Source: Bacteroidales bacterium UBA3709 (GTDB taxonomy: Bacteria; Bacteroidota; Bacteroidia; Bacteroidales; UBA932). From it: 64,000 nucleotides of DNA. Under the pieces are notes generated by a model. It had not been told where the DNA came from and did no database searches. It worked only from the letters and a program-made list of their open reading frames with translations. Numbering within the stretch: position 1 is the stretch's first letter; every line of letters begins with the position of its first letter. A program made the translations under genes and the position numbers. Of the stretch, positions 1 to 9,361 are shown in pieces. The DNA lies in assembly GCA_002372015.1 (NCBI GenBank), contig DFIA01000008.1:1-64000 (forward strand), read 5' to 3'.

Positions 1-644
1 GGGCTTTTCCTGGCGGTTTTGTTAATCCCGATGAAACAGCTGAACAGGCTTGCATTAGAGAATTAAAAGAAGAAACTTCTTTAACTCCACGATATTTGGA
101 GCAGTTTCAGGTGAGCTCCACACCGGAGCGTGATCCTCGGCAAAGGGTTGTAACCGTGCCGTTTGTAGTAATACCGGAAACCAAGGAAGCCCTGGCGGCA
201 GACGATGCCTTACAAGCTAAATGGTTTAATATTGCAGACATGCCAAAATTGGCCTTTGATCACGAACGCATTTTCTGCTCTGCATTAGATACTTTAAAAC
301 GTACCCTCTATTTTAAGCCTATTGCCTTTAAGCTTTTACCTCCCGTATTTACACTGTCGGAATTGCAGAGATTGTATGAGTTAATCTTGAACCATAAGTT
401 TGACCGTAGGAACTTTTTGCGAAAGCTAAACTCTGCCGGAGTCTTAGATTTTATGGGTGTAGCTTCTGAGCATTTGCGTGCTGCATCGGACAACCTTTCG
501 GCCATTTCAGATTGCAACTCATCGCCGGAGCGGCTAAGGGCACTGCGTGCTGCATCGCCTAATTACAAGCCGTCTTTATATTCTTTTAATAAGGAGGCAT
601 ATATCAGGATGAAGAACAAGGGGATAACAGAATTTGAGTTCTGA
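1..644 (+). CDS. NUDIX hydrolase with NrtR-like winged-helix C-terminus (5' truncated)
   Basis: The gene runs in from the left edge; the open frame can be read from base 3. Residues 5-27 of the fragment form a Nudix box (G, then E six later, then RELKEET), the Mg-binding catalytic signature of nucleoside-diphosphate-linked hydrolases. The last position of the usual EExG is T instead of G. About residues 100-150 (PPVFTLSELQRLYE onward) resemble the winged-helix domain that follows the Nudix fold in NrtR/ADP-ribose-pyrophosphatase-like proteins. In that family the Nudix part either hydrolyses ADP-ribose or senses it to control NAD or sugar genes. Which role applies here cannot be decided because the N-terminus and neighbouring targets are missing. 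It converges on cstA with an 18-base gap. Confidence 0.8.
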   Translation, partial: AFPGGFVNPDETAEQACIRELKEETSLTPRYLEQFQVSSTPERDPRQRVVTVPFVVIPETKEALAADDALQAKWFNIADMPKLAFDHERIFCSALDTLKRTLYFKPIAFKLLPPVFTLSELQRLYELILNHKFDRRNFLRKLNSAGVLDFMGVASEHLRAASDNLSAISDCNSSPERLRALRAASPNYKPSLYSFNKEAYIRMKNKGITEFEF

Positions 645-662
645 GCCTGTTTCTGTTTTCTA

Positions 663-2141
663 TTACAGTTTCTGTATTAAAAATTGTTTCTTGTAGTCTG
701 TTCTCATTTTTATGGCAACCACTGTTGTTATAAAAATTGTGGCTATGGCAGATAGCAGTGTACCCAATTGGCGGTTTAGGCCAATCATTTGTTTGGATGT
801 TAATAAGAAATCTGTGCAGATAAAAGTCATGAATATTGCAGGCAGGGCACAAATCAGCCAGTAGGGGCGCCCATTCATAACCCTGTTGCATCTTATATAC
901 ATATAAACAGTTATAGACCAGAGAGTAAACACGGCAAGTGTTTGGTTTGCCCATGCAAAATAACGCCATAAAATATCGTAGTTCATAAGGGTGATGATAT
1001 AGCCAATGGTAAACATGGGAATACAGATATAAAGCCGGTTTAGGATACTTTTCTGTCCTATTTTCAAAAAGTCTGCAACAATGAGTCTGGAACTACGGAA
1101 GGCAGTATCTCCGGAAGTGATTGGCGCGGCTACAACTCCGAGCAAAGCCAGTAGTGCTCCAACCTTTCCAAGTGTTGTTTTTGTAATGGTATTAACTGCC
1201 CAAGAAGCATCGTTCTGATGCTCAGCAAGAGCAATGTTCAGCCCTTTTAGAGAATCTTCTATGCCATTATAGCCTTTGAAGAATGCCATTGCAGCAGCGG
1301 CCCATATAAGTGCTATTATGCTCTCAGATATCATAGCTCCATAGAATACGCTACGGCTTTCTTTGCGGTTTGTAAGGCATCTGGCCATCATTGGCGATTG
1401 GGTGGCGTGGAAGCCCGATATGGCACCGCAGGCTATGGTGATAAACATTGTAGGTATAATGGGAAAGTTGGCGGCATCTGTCTTGAAGTTAGTTAGTGAG
1501 GTTAGATTTGGAATGGTATAATCTCCCGCAAACAATATATATAAGATACCTAAGGCCATGCAAATCAGCGCAATGCCAAAGATAGGGTATATGTTTCCTA
1601 TGATTTTGTCTATAGGCAGTAAAGTGGCGAGTATGTAGTATATCAATACAATGTACAACCAAACCTCTTTACTCCAACCAGTCATAGATGCGAGAATGCC
1701 GGCGGGTCCCAACATAAATACAGCGCCTACCATTATCATCATCACCACAGCAAAAACTCTCATCACTTGCTTAGTGGTAATTCCTAAATAACGGCCTATG
1801 ATTTCCGGCAGGCTGGCTCCGTTGTGATGAAGCGATATTACGCCGGCTATAAAATCGTGCATAGCCCCCATAAAAATACCGCCAAGGGTAATCCAGATAA
1901 AGGCAACAGGCCCGTAGGTAGCTCCTAACACCGCGCCAAAGATAGGCCCTAATCCGGCAATGTTAAGTAACTGAATCAGAAATGTTTTCCAGCGTGGCAT
2001 GGGAATGTAATCCACACCATCGTACATTGTTTTGGAAGGTACGTTTGCATCTTGTGTAACCCCACAGATTTTTTCCAGAAATCTTCCGTATGTGAAATAG
2101 GCAGTAACCAACAACGCAAGACAAATGATAAATGTTATCAT
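663..2141 (-). CDS. cstA: CstA-family carbon starvation protein, peptide/pyruvate transporter
   Basis: The 492-residue polytopic membrane protein has the CstA signature region near its N-terminus (MPRWKTFLIQLLNIAGLGPIFG, then LGGIFMGAMHDF) and many hydrophobic helices to the C-terminus. CstA proteins import peptides or pyruvate under carbon limitation. Its length matches the shorter CstA form common in Bacteroidales rather than the roughly 700-residue enterobacterial form. It is monocistronic as seen here: upstream lies only the tRNA-Ser region, and downstream it meets the NUDIX gene tail to tail. A TAnnTTTG-like -7 box lies just upstream on the minus strand. Confidence 0.92.
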   Translation of the reverse strand: MITFIICLALLVTAYFTYGRFLEKICGVTQDANVPSKTMYDGVDYIPMPRWKTFLIQLLNIAGLGPIFGAVLGATYGPVAFIWITLGGIFMGAMHDFIAGVISLHHNGASLPEIIGRYLGITTKQVMRVFAVVMMIMVGAVFMLGPAGILASMTGWSKEVWLYIVLIYYILATLLPIDKIIGNIYPIFGIALICMALGILYILFAGDYTIPNLTSLTNFKTDAANFPIIPTMFITIACGAISGFHATQSPMMARCLTNRKESRSVFYGAMISESIIALIWAAAAMAFFKGYNGIEDSLKGLNIALAEHQNDASWAVNTITKTTLGKVGALLALLGVVAAPITSGDTAFRSSRLIVADFLKIGQKSILNRLYICIPMFTIGYIITLMNYDILWRYFAWANQTLAVFTLWSITVYMYIRCNRVMNGRPYWLICALPAIFMTFICTDFLLTSKQMIGLNRQLGTLLSAIATIFITTVVAIKMRTDYKKQFLIQKL

Positions 2142-2159
2142 AATAGTTTATGCTTTATG

Positions 2160-2167
2160 CAAATGTA
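2160..2167 (-). promoter_or_regulatory. Putative -7 box for cstA
   Basis: Read on the minus strand this is TACATTTG, matching the Bacteroidota -7 consensus TAnnTTTG, 18 bases upstream of the cstA ATG. No good TTTG -33 element is visible at the usual distance, so the call is tentative. Confidence 0.4.
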
Positions 2168-2304
2168 ATCAATAAGATTATTTATTTTAGTATTGCGTGT
2201 AATTAATATGGTGAAGATGCAAATAATTATTTGAACTCCGATAAAATGCACTTCTTCATTCTCCACCTTTCTCAGTTTTCACCAGATTACAGCTTGGCTT
2301 GGCT

Positions 2305-2337
2305 ATAAAAAAGCACTGCAGTTTTACTGCAATGCTT
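2305..2337 (-). terminator. Rho-independent terminator of tRNA-Ser
   Basis: On the minus strand a hairpin (AAGCA-TTGCAGT, loop, ACTGCA-GTGCTT) is followed directly by a run of six T and lies 9 bases beyond the tRNA 3' end. This is the expected arrangement for a terminator of the tRNA transcript. Confidence 0.75.
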
Positions 2338-2345
2338 GGTGCTTG

Positions 2346-2432
2346 CGGAGAGATAGGGATTCGAACCCTAGTGACGGTTACCCGCCAACCCGCCCTCCAA
2401 ACGGGCGCTTTAGACCACTCAGCCATCTCTCC
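2346..2432 (-). tRNA. tRNA-Ser (anticodon GGA)
   Basis: The 87-nt RNA folds as a class II tRNA: acceptor stem GGAGAGA pairing with TCTCTCC, anticodon stem CCCGT/GCGGG around the loop TTGGAGG, a long variable arm, and a T-loop GGTTCGAATCC. The anticodon GGA with the long variable arm identifies tRNA-Ser. CCA is not encoded, consistent with the CCA-adding enzyme encoded at about 12-13 kb. Confidence 0.95.
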
Positions 2433-2580
2433 TGTTTACATAATGTCTCAGGGGCGAATATAGTATAAATTTTCTAATATTATAACGGTATTGTAAAAAA
2501 AAGTTTATAGGCATATAAAAGGCTGTTTGTCTGCTTATTACTAACTTTGTTTACAACTTGTTGATTTCTTTGTTTGCTTC

Positions 2581-2613
2581 TTTGTATGGGCGGTTTTCTT
2601 TTTCTTATTTTTG
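2581..2613 (+). promoter_or_regulatory. Bacteroidota-type promoter for nrdDG
   Basis: TTTG at 2581-2584 and TATTTTTG at 2606-2613 are separated by 21 bases, close to the Bacteroidota consensus TTTG-N19-TAnnTTTG. Transcription would start near 2620, giving a leader of about 70 bases before nrdD. The rest of 2433-2690 is AT-rich and shows nothing else recognisable. Confidence 0.5.
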
Positions 2614-2690
2614 TGTAAGCAATCTATGCCAAAAGCGAGACAAACATTTTACATAAACAATAAGATACAAATTAAATTAATTTACTAATT

Positions 2691-4889
2691 ATGTCAGCCA
2701 ATCAGATTTTTATTGTCAAGAGGGACGGAAAGCAAGATGTGTTTTCAATTGAGAAGATCAAGAATGCAATAAGAAAAGCTTTTTTAGCCTCAGGCGGCTT
2801 TGCTTCAGACGAGGATCTGACAATAATCCTTTCGCATGTTGCCATTCGCAATGGAATGAGCGTGGAGGATATTCAGAACCAGGTGGAAGTTGCTCTGATG
2901 AAAGAAAAGTATTATCAGATTGCCAAAAATTACATGCTATACCGTCAGCGTCACATGGAAGATCGTGATACAAGAGATAGGTTGGATTTTCTGGTAAACT
3001 ATTGTAAGGCTGACAATGCGGCTACCGGCAGCAAGTACGATGCTAACGCTAATGTTGAGCATAAGAATATAGCTACTCTTATAGGAGAGATTCCAAAGGC
3101 AGGTTTCATTCGTTTGAACAGAAGGTTGCTTACAGACCGTTTGAAGGATATGTACGGTAAAGATTTTGCAGACAAGTACATTAAGATGCTGTCGCAGCAC
3201 TTTATCTATAAGAACGATGAAACATCGCTTGCCAATTACTGTGCAAGTATTACAATGTACCCATGGCTGCTTAACGGAACTCTGAATATAGGAGGTAATT
3301 CTACAAAGCCTACAAATCTGAAGAGTTTCTGTGGCGGCTTTGTAAATCTGGTGTTTATAGTTTCTTCTATGCTTAGCGGAGCCTGTGCTACTCCTGAGTT
3401 CTTGATGTATATGAATTATTTTCTCCAGAAAGAATACGGAGAAGATTATTACAAGAGAGGTAATCAGGTTGTAGATTTATCTGTAAAGCAAAGAACTATT
3501 CAAAAGGTTATAACAGATTGTTTTGAACAGGTTGTCTATTCTATAAATCAACCTACAGGTGCCAGAAACTTTCAAGCAGTATTTTGGAATGTAGCTTATT
3601 ATGATAAATACTATTTTGAAAGTCTGTTTGGAGAGTTCCGCTTTCCTGATGGCACCGCACCGCACTGGGAGTCTTTATCTTGGCTTCAGAAACTTTTCAT
3701 GAAGTGGTTTAATGCGGAAAGGCTCAAGACACCTCTTACTTTTCCTGTTGAAACAATGGCCTTATTGTCTGAGAACGGCGATGTTAAAGATAAGGAATGG
3801 GGTGATTTTACTGCCGAAATGTATAGCGAAGGACATTCGTTCTTTACCTATCTTTCAGATAATGCAGATTCGCTTTCGAGCTGCTGCCGTTTGAGAAACG
3901 AAATACAAGATAACGGCTTTAGTTATACACTTGGTGCCGGTGGAGTTTCTACTGGGAGCAAGAGTGTGTTAACCATTAACCTTAACCGTTGTATTCAGTA
4001 TGCGGTTAAGCATAAGATGGATTACATGGAGTTTTTGGCGGAGGTGATAGATTTGGTGCACAAGGTGCAACTGGCATATAACGAAAATCTTAAAGATTTG
4101 CAGTCTAAGGGCATGCTCCCGTTGTTCGATGCCGGATATATCAACATAGGCAGACAATATCTTACTATTGGAATCAATGGTCTTGTAGAATCGGCAGAAT
4201 TTCTTGGCTATAAGATAGATGACAATCCGGATTATGCTCATTATGTGCAGGAGGTACTTGGCCTTGTAGAAAAATACAACAAGAATTATCGCACTAAAGA
4301 TACTATGTTCAACTGCGAAATGATTCCTGCAGAGAATGTAGGTGTAAAACATGCTAAATGGGATAAAGAAGATGGTTACTTTGTGCCAAGAGATTGCTAT
4401 AACAGCTATTTCTATATTGTTGAGGATAAAACTCTCAACATTGTAGATAAGTTTAAACTTCATGGGCATAAATACATAGAACATCTTACAGGTGGAAGTG
4501 CGTTGCATATGAATCTTGAAGAACATCTTTCTAAGGCTCAGTATCGCCAACTTTTGAAGGTAGCTTCTAAGGAAGGCTGTAATTACTTTACATTCAATAT
4601 TCCAAATACCATCTGCAACGATTGCGGTCATATAGATAAACGTTACCTCAAGGAATGCCCTCATTGCCAAAGTAAAAATGTGGATTATATGACAAGAATC
4701 ATTGGTTATATGAAGAGGGTAAGTAACTTCTCGGCACCAAGGCAGAAGGAGGCGGCAAGAAGGTATTATGCTACAGACCACGGAGAAATATCCTCTGCTC
4801 TTACTATAGACGATATAAAGAGGATGGAGCAGCAGGCCACTCATGCCGAAACTCTTGCAGTACAGGAGAAGGCTAAGGTAGAATTGTAG
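2691..4889 (+). CDS. nrdD: Anaerobic ribonucleoside-triphosphate reductase, class III
   Basis: NrdD reduces ribonucleoside triphosphates to dNTPs under anoxia using a glycyl radical. The 732-residue protein begins with an ATP-cone (about residues 5-95: FIVKRDGKQDVFS...YRQRHME) for allosteric control. It ends with a Zn ribbon of two CxxC pairs (about C642/C645 and C656/C659). The following RIIGYM segment should hold the radical glycine at about residue 672. The activase gene nrdG starts 29 bases downstream, so the two form an operon. The start ATG is preceded by a plausible Bacteroidota promoter. Identification is firm. Confidence 0.96.
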   Translation: MSANQIFIVKRDGKQDVFSIEKIKNAIRKAFLASGGFASDEDLTIILSHVAIRNGMSVEDIQNQVEVALMKEKYYQIAKNYMLYRQRHMEDRDTRDRLDFLVNYCKADNAATGSKYDANANVEHKNIATLIGEIPKAGFIRLNRRLLTDRLKDMYGKDFADKYIKMLSQHFIYKNDETSLANYCASITMYPWLLNGTLNIGGNSTKPTNLKSFCGGFVNLVFIVSSMLSGACATPEFLMYMNYFLQKEYGEDYYKRGNQVVDLSVKQRTIQKVITDCFEQVVYSINQPTGARNFQAVFWNVAYYDKYYFESLFGEFRFPDGTAPHWESLSWLQKLFMKWFNAERLKTPLTFPVETMALLSENGDVKDKEWGDFTAEMYSEGHSFFTYLSDNADSLSSCCRLRNEIQDNGFSYTLGAGGVSTGSKSVLTINLNRCIQYAVKHKMDYMEFLAEVIDLVHKVQLAYNENLKDLQSKGMLPLFDAGYINIGRQYLTIGINGLVESAEFLGYKIDDNPDYAHYVQEVLGLVEKYNKNYRTKDTMFNCEMIPAENVGVKHAKWDKEDGYFVPRDCYNSYFYIVEDKTLNIVDKFKLHGHKYIEHLTGGSALHMNLEEHLSKAQYRQLLKVASKEGCNYFTFNIPNTICNDCGHIDKRYLKECPHCQSKNVDYMTRIIGYMKRVSNFSAPRQKEAARRYYATDHGEISSALTIDDIKRMEQQATHAETLAVQEKAKVEL

Positions 4890-4918
4890 TGGTGTTGCGG
4901 TAATTAAGTTGGCAAACA

Positions 4919-5386
4919 GTGGTTAAGTGCTACAACTTTGATATAGTGTGTCAGGAAATTCCAGACCAGATAACCCTTGCTTTCAATATATCGGGTTGCC
5001 CTAATCATTGTTCCGGTTGTCATAGCCCGTGGCTTTGGAAAGACGAAGGAGTGCCATTGGATGAGCACTTTCTTTCTCTTCTGATAGATAAGTATTCCTC
5101 TGGTATAACGTGCGTATGTTTTATGGGGGGCGATCAGGCCCCGGAGTATATAAATAATCTTGCGGCCTATCTAAGGAAGCATTTTACCTATCTTAAAACG
5201 GCTTGGTATTCAGGCTCTGAAGAGATACCTGCGTGTATATCTGTAGAAAACTTTGATTTCATAAAGATAGGCCCATACATAGAAGAATACGGAGGGTTGA
5301 GGAGTGCTACCACAAACCAAAAGTTCTACATCGTAGGCAAAGACGGGAGTCTTACCCAATATCGTTTTTCGCCAAAGAACGGATAG
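4919..5386 (+). CDS. nrdG: Anaerobic ribonucleotide reductase activating protein
   Basis: NrdG is the radical-SAM activase that installs the glycyl radical on NrdD. The 155-residue protein carries CX3CX2C at residues 27, 31 and 34 (GCPNHCSGC), which binds the 4Fe-4S cluster, followed by the family-typical HSPWLW segment. The frame opens with GTG at 4919; no ATG lies nearby that keeps the N-terminal strand, so GTG is the best start. Position directly behind nrdD supports the role. The 155 bases downstream, up to the next gene, hold no clear feature. Confidence 0.94.
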   Translation: MVKCYNFDIVCQEIPDQITLAFNISGCPNHCSGCHSPWLWKDEGVPLDEHFLSLLIDKYSSGITCVCFMGGDQAPEYINNLAAYLRKHFTYLKTAWYSGSEEIPACISVENFDFIKIGPYIEEYGGLRSATTNQKFYIVGKDGSLTQYRFSPKNG

Positions 5387-5541
5387 TATATATTGTCTTA
5401 GCACAATTTTTGTTTTCGTTATATTTACACTTTGAAGCTTCTGCTCATACACAGAATATTCTGCCTATATTGAAGAGAGGCGGTTAAATGCACTTGTTGG
5501 GTTTGAAGTTGCTTGTAAGCTATATACTAAACAGTGTGGTT

Positions 5542-6696
5542 ATGAAAAGGTTGTTTCTATTTTTAGCAATAATGCTGTATGGCATTTTTTCCTTTGCACA
5601 GACCAGGGAATCGTGGGCGGGTATTTACTATTACGATTCAAACTCTTATGGGGTTACTCAGCGCGATTCGGCTGAATATTACAGAGTAGTTGAAAGTAAC
5701 AATTCTTTTAACGATTACTATTCTAAAAGCAATACGCTGAGGGCTACCGGAGTGGTTTCTTTTGTGGATGCGGCAGACGATGCTAATACCATATTTGAAG
5801 GGGATTTTATAGCGTATTATCCGAATGGCAAAGTGTGGATAAAGCAATTCTTTAAAAATGGTAAGAATGATGGAGAGTTTACGGAATATTTTGAGAATGG
5901 CTTGATGAAGCAGCACGGATTTTATAAGGAGGGCATATTGCAGGGAGCAAAAACACTATTCGACGAAGATGGCAATACTTGCAAACAGTTGGAGTATAGT
6001 TACGATACTACAACTAAAGAACCTGTTTGGAGAGATGTTACAACATCAGATCTTAAAACATATACAGCCGAAGATGGACAAGTTATACGAGCTTATGCCA
6101 TTAACGGATTATATGTTTCTGTAGATGTTAGCTATCAGCACTATTACGGTAAGTATTACGTGTTGCAACTATTTGTGCAGAATAATTCACCTGAGGATGC
6201 TTATTTCTCTTTTAAGGATGCTTCTATTCAAAGTTCTGCCGGTCAGATAAAAATGTTTTCCAGCGGAGATTATCTGCGGCGTATAAACAGGCGGCAGGGA
6301 TGGGCTAAGTTTGGTTTACATGCAGCAACCATAGCAACAGCAATAACCCTTGAGGCCATAGCAGATGAGCAGTTCTATAGGCAGGGCCGCCATCATCGCC
6401 GTACTTTTAGTAGAGATTTAGTTCACGATATGTCAATCTTCCTTATCCGTCAATCGGCGGTAGTGGGTAACATTCTTATTTCGGGAATGTTTAACGAGGC
6501 CCGTGCTAAGGTTGCAAACAATAACATAGGCTACTTACAGAATTATGTAATAAAGCCCAACACTTCCATTACCGGTTTTGCCTATGCAAAATATAACTCT
6601 AATGCAAAGCATCTTCTTGTAAACCTCCCAATTAACGGAAAGGTATATCAGTTTCCGATAGATGTAGCAAATATAAAAAGTATTGACTCTGAATAA
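5542..6696 (+). CDS. Secreted MORN-repeat (YwqK-like) protein
   Basis: The ORF is open from 5488, but the second Met, at 5542, starts a clean signal peptide (MKRLFLFLAIMLYGIFSFAQ), so it is preferred. After export the protein shows MORN-variant repeats around mature residues 90-150 (GDFIAYYPNGKVW, GEFTEYFENGLMKQ, GAKTLFDEDGN), the pattern found in proteins labelled YwqK family. The remaining C-terminal half (about residues 180-385) is not recognised; it includes a basic HHRRTFSR stretch and a hydrophobic ATIATAITLEAI segment. Its substrate or partner is unknown. It stops immediately before the convergent sodB gene, with no intervening base. Confidence 0.7.
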   Translation: MKRLFLFLAIMLYGIFSFAQTRESWAGIYYYDSNSYGVTQRDSAEYYRVVESNNSFNDYYSKSNTLRATGVVSFVDAADDANTIFEGDFIAYYPNGKVWIKQFFKNGKNDGEFTEYFENGLMKQHGFYKEGILQGAKTLFDEDGNTCKQLEYSYDTTTKEPVWRDVTTSDLKTYTAEDGQVIRAYAINGLYVSVDVSYQHYYGKYYVLQLFVQNNSPEDAYFSFKDASIQSSAGQIKMFSSGDYLRRINRRQGWAKFGLHAATIATAITLEAIADEQFYRQGRHHRRTFSRDLVHDMSIFLIRQSAVVGNILISGMFNEARAKVANNNIGYLQNYVIKPNTSITGFAYAKYNSNAKHLLVNLPINGKVYQFPIDVANIKSIDSE

Positions 6697-7305
6697 TCAC
6701 AGCTTTTGTGCTACGGTTTTCCAGTCTATAATTTTCCAGAATGCTTCTATATAATCTGCCCTGCGGTTGCGGTAATCTACATAATAGGCGTGCTCCCATA
6801 CATCAATAACCAAGATAGGAGAGAGAGAGTGAGTGAGCGGGCAGCCGGCATTGCTTTCTGATGTTATAACCAGCTTATCTTCTGTATCTTTTGAGAGCCA
6901 AACCCATCCGCTTCCAAATAACGATGCAGCACTTTTACTGAAAATTTCTTTGAAGTTTGCAAAAGAAGCAAAAAAAGTATTTATCATTTCGGCCAGTTTT
7001 CCTTCAGGGAGATTGTTTTCTTGATATATAGCCTTAGGAGAAATGGAATCAAAATACAGGTTGTGATTAAATGTTTGGGCGGCATTATTGAATATAGCCG
7101 TACTGTTTTCAAATTCTCCTGCAGACGATTCTACAATAATTTCTTCAAGGCTCTTATCCTCCAAGGATGTGTTGGCTATCAGGTTATTAAGATTTGTAAT
7201 ATAACCGTTGAGGTGTTTGCCGTGATGCAGGACTATTGTTTCTTGGCTGATTATGGGAGCTAAGGCATCTGTTTTAAATTTCAGTTCAGGGAGTTTGTGT
7301 ATCAT
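6697..7305 (-). CDS. sodB: Superoxide dismutase, Fe/Mn family
   Basis: The enzyme dismutates superoxide to H2O2 and O2. The 202 residues align well with iron-type SODs. The four metal ligands are visible: H27 (LHHGKH), H81 (FNHNLYF), D168 and H172 (DVWEHAYY). The ESNAGCPLT loop and the DYRNRRADYIEAFWKIIDW tail are typical of FeSOD. Two aromatic positions next to H81 usually occupied by Trp are Phe here. In an anaerobe it complements the reverse rubrerythrin encoded at 28.9 kb. Metal preference (Fe or cambialistic) cannot be fixed from sequence. Confidence 0.95.
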   Translation of the reverse strand: MIHKLPELKFKTDALAPIISQETIVLHHGKHLNGYITNLNNLIANTSLEDKSLEEIIVESSAGEFENSTAIFNNAAQTFNHNLYFDSISPKAIYQENNLPEGKLAEMINTFFASFANFKEIFSKSAASLFGSGWVWLSKDTEDKLVITSESNAGCPLTHSLSPILVIDVWEHAYYVDYRNRRADYIEAFWKIIDWKTVAQKL

Positions 7306-7349
7306 GATTTTAGAGTTTTTGGGTTAAAATTAGTGTTAAGTGTTAGATA

Positions 7350-9344
7350 TTATATCTTTCTGAAATTAAGCAGTAAAGAGTTGCCAACAACGCATACGCT
7401 GGACATTGCCATAGCAGCTCCGGCAACCATAGGGTTGAGAAGAAAGCCATTTACAGGAAAAAAGAGTCCGGCGGCTATAGGTATAGCCACTATATTATAG
7501 ATAAAAGCCCAGAAAAGGTTCATTCTTACCGTTTTTACGGTTTGTTTTGATAGTCTTATGGTGGTAGGCAGTTTCTTCAGATCGGAGCCGGTTATAGTAA
7601 TTTTTGCAGCATCCATTGCAATGTCGCTACCTTCTCCCATAGCAATGCTAACATCGGCTCTGGCTAATGCCGCAGAATCGTTGATGCCGTCTCCTACCAT
7701 GGCTACAATCTGCTTGTTGTTTTGAAGTTGTCTGATATAGAGTTCCTTATCGGCCGGTAACATAGAAGATTTTACTTCTGCTATGCTACATTCTTGTGCT
7801 ATTGCCTGTGCAGTGCGGCTGTTATCGCCGGTGAGCATTACTACACGTACTCCCATCTCATGCAATTCTTTTACAGCCTTTGCAGAACTCTTTTTTATTT
7901 TGTCTGCTACTGCTATTATGGCAAGAACTCTGTGCATGTCTGCAAAGTAAACAGTACTTTTTGCCTGAGCTTCATATTCTTCGGCCTTTAGGGCTATGTG
8001 TTCCGGTATTAGTATTCCTTTGTGTTTTATCAGCGACAAACTTCCGGCATAAAATGTTGTTTGAATGTTTGTTTTGTTATCTGCTGTAGGCATGGGATAT
8101 TTACATGTGATACCCATGCCCGGCATGGTTTCTATATCCGATATGTTGGCATGCTCATAGTATTTTGCAATAGCCTCTGCTATAGGATGTTGAGAAAGAT
8201 TCTCCATTCCGCCGAGGATGCTTTTGAGGGTGTTATTGTCGGCCTCATCCCAATACTCATCAGTAACTTCCGGATGTCCAACGGTAAGCGTTCCTGTTTT
8301 ATCTAATGCCACTACATTAATTTTGCGGGCATTTTCCATAGCTTCGGCATCTTTAACCAGAATGCCGTTTTGTGCTCCCTTTCCTATGCCTACCATTATG
8401 GCGGTAGGTGTGGCTAAACCGAGTGCGCATGGACATGCTATTACAAGCACGGTAACAAGTGCTATAATAGAATGAGCAATGTAGTTGTTGCCGCTTACAA
8501 GGCCGCATATATTCCATATAATAAGTGCTGTTACTGCTATACACATTACGGCCGGAACAAATATGGAGGCAATTTTATCTGCCAATCTTTGGCTTGGCGC
8601 GCGGCTTCCCTGAGCTTCTCTTACAAGTTGGATGATTTGTGATAGGGCTGTGTGTTCTCCAATTTTTTCTGCTCTGAAAATAAAGCTGCCCATCTGGTTT
8701 ACAGTTCCTGCAAATACTTTGTTGCCAAGCTTTTTCTCTATAGGCACACTCTCTCCGGAAAGCATGCTTTCATCTACAAAACTATTGCCCCCTACAACAA
8801 TACCATCTACTGGTATTTTCTCTCCGGGCTTAACCACAACAATATCGCCAACTTCAACATCTTGTATATTTATACAGAGATGTTCTTTTTCAAGATTTAT
8901 ATCCTGCTCTCCGGCATACTCTGAATTGGAGCCATACCCTCTTCTTAGAATAGTTACTTTTTTAGGTTGCAGGCCGGCCAGTTTTTTTATTGCAGACGCA
9001 GTGGAATACTTAGCCCTTTCTTCTAACAGCCTTCCCAATAGGATAAAAGCTATTATTACCGAAACTGATTCGAAATATACATGGCTTTCTAAGCCGTTAC
9101 TTGTTAATACTGTAGGGAATAGGGTATTAAAGACGCTAAAAAGGTAGGCTATGCCTGTAGAAAGAGATATGAGCGTATCCATATTGGCATGTGCATGCCT
9201 TGCCTGCTTCCACGCATTTATATAGAAAGTGCGCCCGAAGAATACTATAGACATTGTGGCTAATGCCCACATTATCAGGTTAGCAGTTTTTTGCGATAAA
9301 AATAAAGTGCCGGAATGTCTCATAGAAGCCATTCCTATAAACAT
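7350..9344 (-). CDS. copA: Copper-translocating P1B-type ATPase, frame-separated from its HMA domain
   Basis: The ORF encodes the ATPase core of a Cu(I) exporter: SGES actuator motif, the intramembrane CPC metal site (VIACPCALG), the phosphorylated Asp in DKTGT, the SQHPIAEAI motif of the nucleotide domain, and [10 protein letters not shown]. Its first ATG (9344) falls inside the first transmembrane helix. The same frame is open upstream and encodes the missing start of that helix ([17 protein letters not shown]), reaching the A11 tract at 9398-9408 with no usable start codon. So the functional transporter most likely begins as the HMA ORF at 9652 and shifts frame at that tract. A simple one-base error in the homopolymer would look the same. 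Confidence 0.9.
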   Translation of the reverse strand: MFIGMASMRHSGTLFLSQKTANLIMWALATMSIVFFGRTFYINAWKQARHAHANMDTLISLSTGIAYLFSVFNTLFPTVLTSNGLESHVYFESVSVIIAFILLGRLLEERAKYSTASAIKKLAGLQPKKVTILRRGYGSNSEYAGEQDINLEKEHLCINIQDVEVGDIVVVKPGEKIPVDGIVVGGNSFVDESMLSGESVPIEKKLGNKVFAGTVNQMGSFIFRAEKIGEHTALSQIIQLVREAQGSRAPSQRLADKIASIFVPAVMCIAVTALIIWNICGLVSGNNYIAHSIIALVTVLVIACPCALGLATPTAIMVGIGKGAQNGILVKDAEAMENARKINVVALDKTGTLTVGHPEVTDEYWDEADNNTLKSILGGMENLSQHPIAEAIAKYYEHANISDIETMPGMGITCKYPMPTADNKTNIQTTFYAGSLSLIKHKGILIPEHIALKAEEYEAQAKSTVYFADMHRVLAIIAVADKIKKSSAKAVKELHEMGVRVVMLTGDNSRTAQAIAQECSIAEVKSSMLPADKELYIRQLQNNKQIVAMVGDGINDSAALARADVSIAMGEGSDIAMDAAKITITGSDLKKLPTTIRLSKQTVKTVRMNLFWAFIYNIVAIPIAAGLFFPVNGFLLNPMVAGAAMAMSSVCVVGNSLLLNFRKI

Positions 9345-9357
9345 AACAGGAATGGCT
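9327..9357 (-). other. Stem-loop just past the HMA-ORF stop codon
   Basis: AGCCATTCCT (minus strand, from 9357) pairs perfectly over 10 bp with AGGAATGGCT, with an 11-base loop. The stem begins 4 bases after the TAA of the HMA ORF (9362-9364) and about 40 bases after the A11 tract. No T-run follows, so it is not an ordinary terminator. Confidence 0.6.
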
Positions 9358-9361
9358 ACAA

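Noticed and set aside
604..969. Minus-strand 121-aa ORF at the cstA 3' end
   Set aside because: Overlaps cstA in another frame with no homology.
3969..4844. Long minus-strand ORF (291 aa) inside nrdD
   Set aside because: Antisense shadow of a strongly conserved gene; hydrophobic, Cys-rich composition and no recognisable motif.
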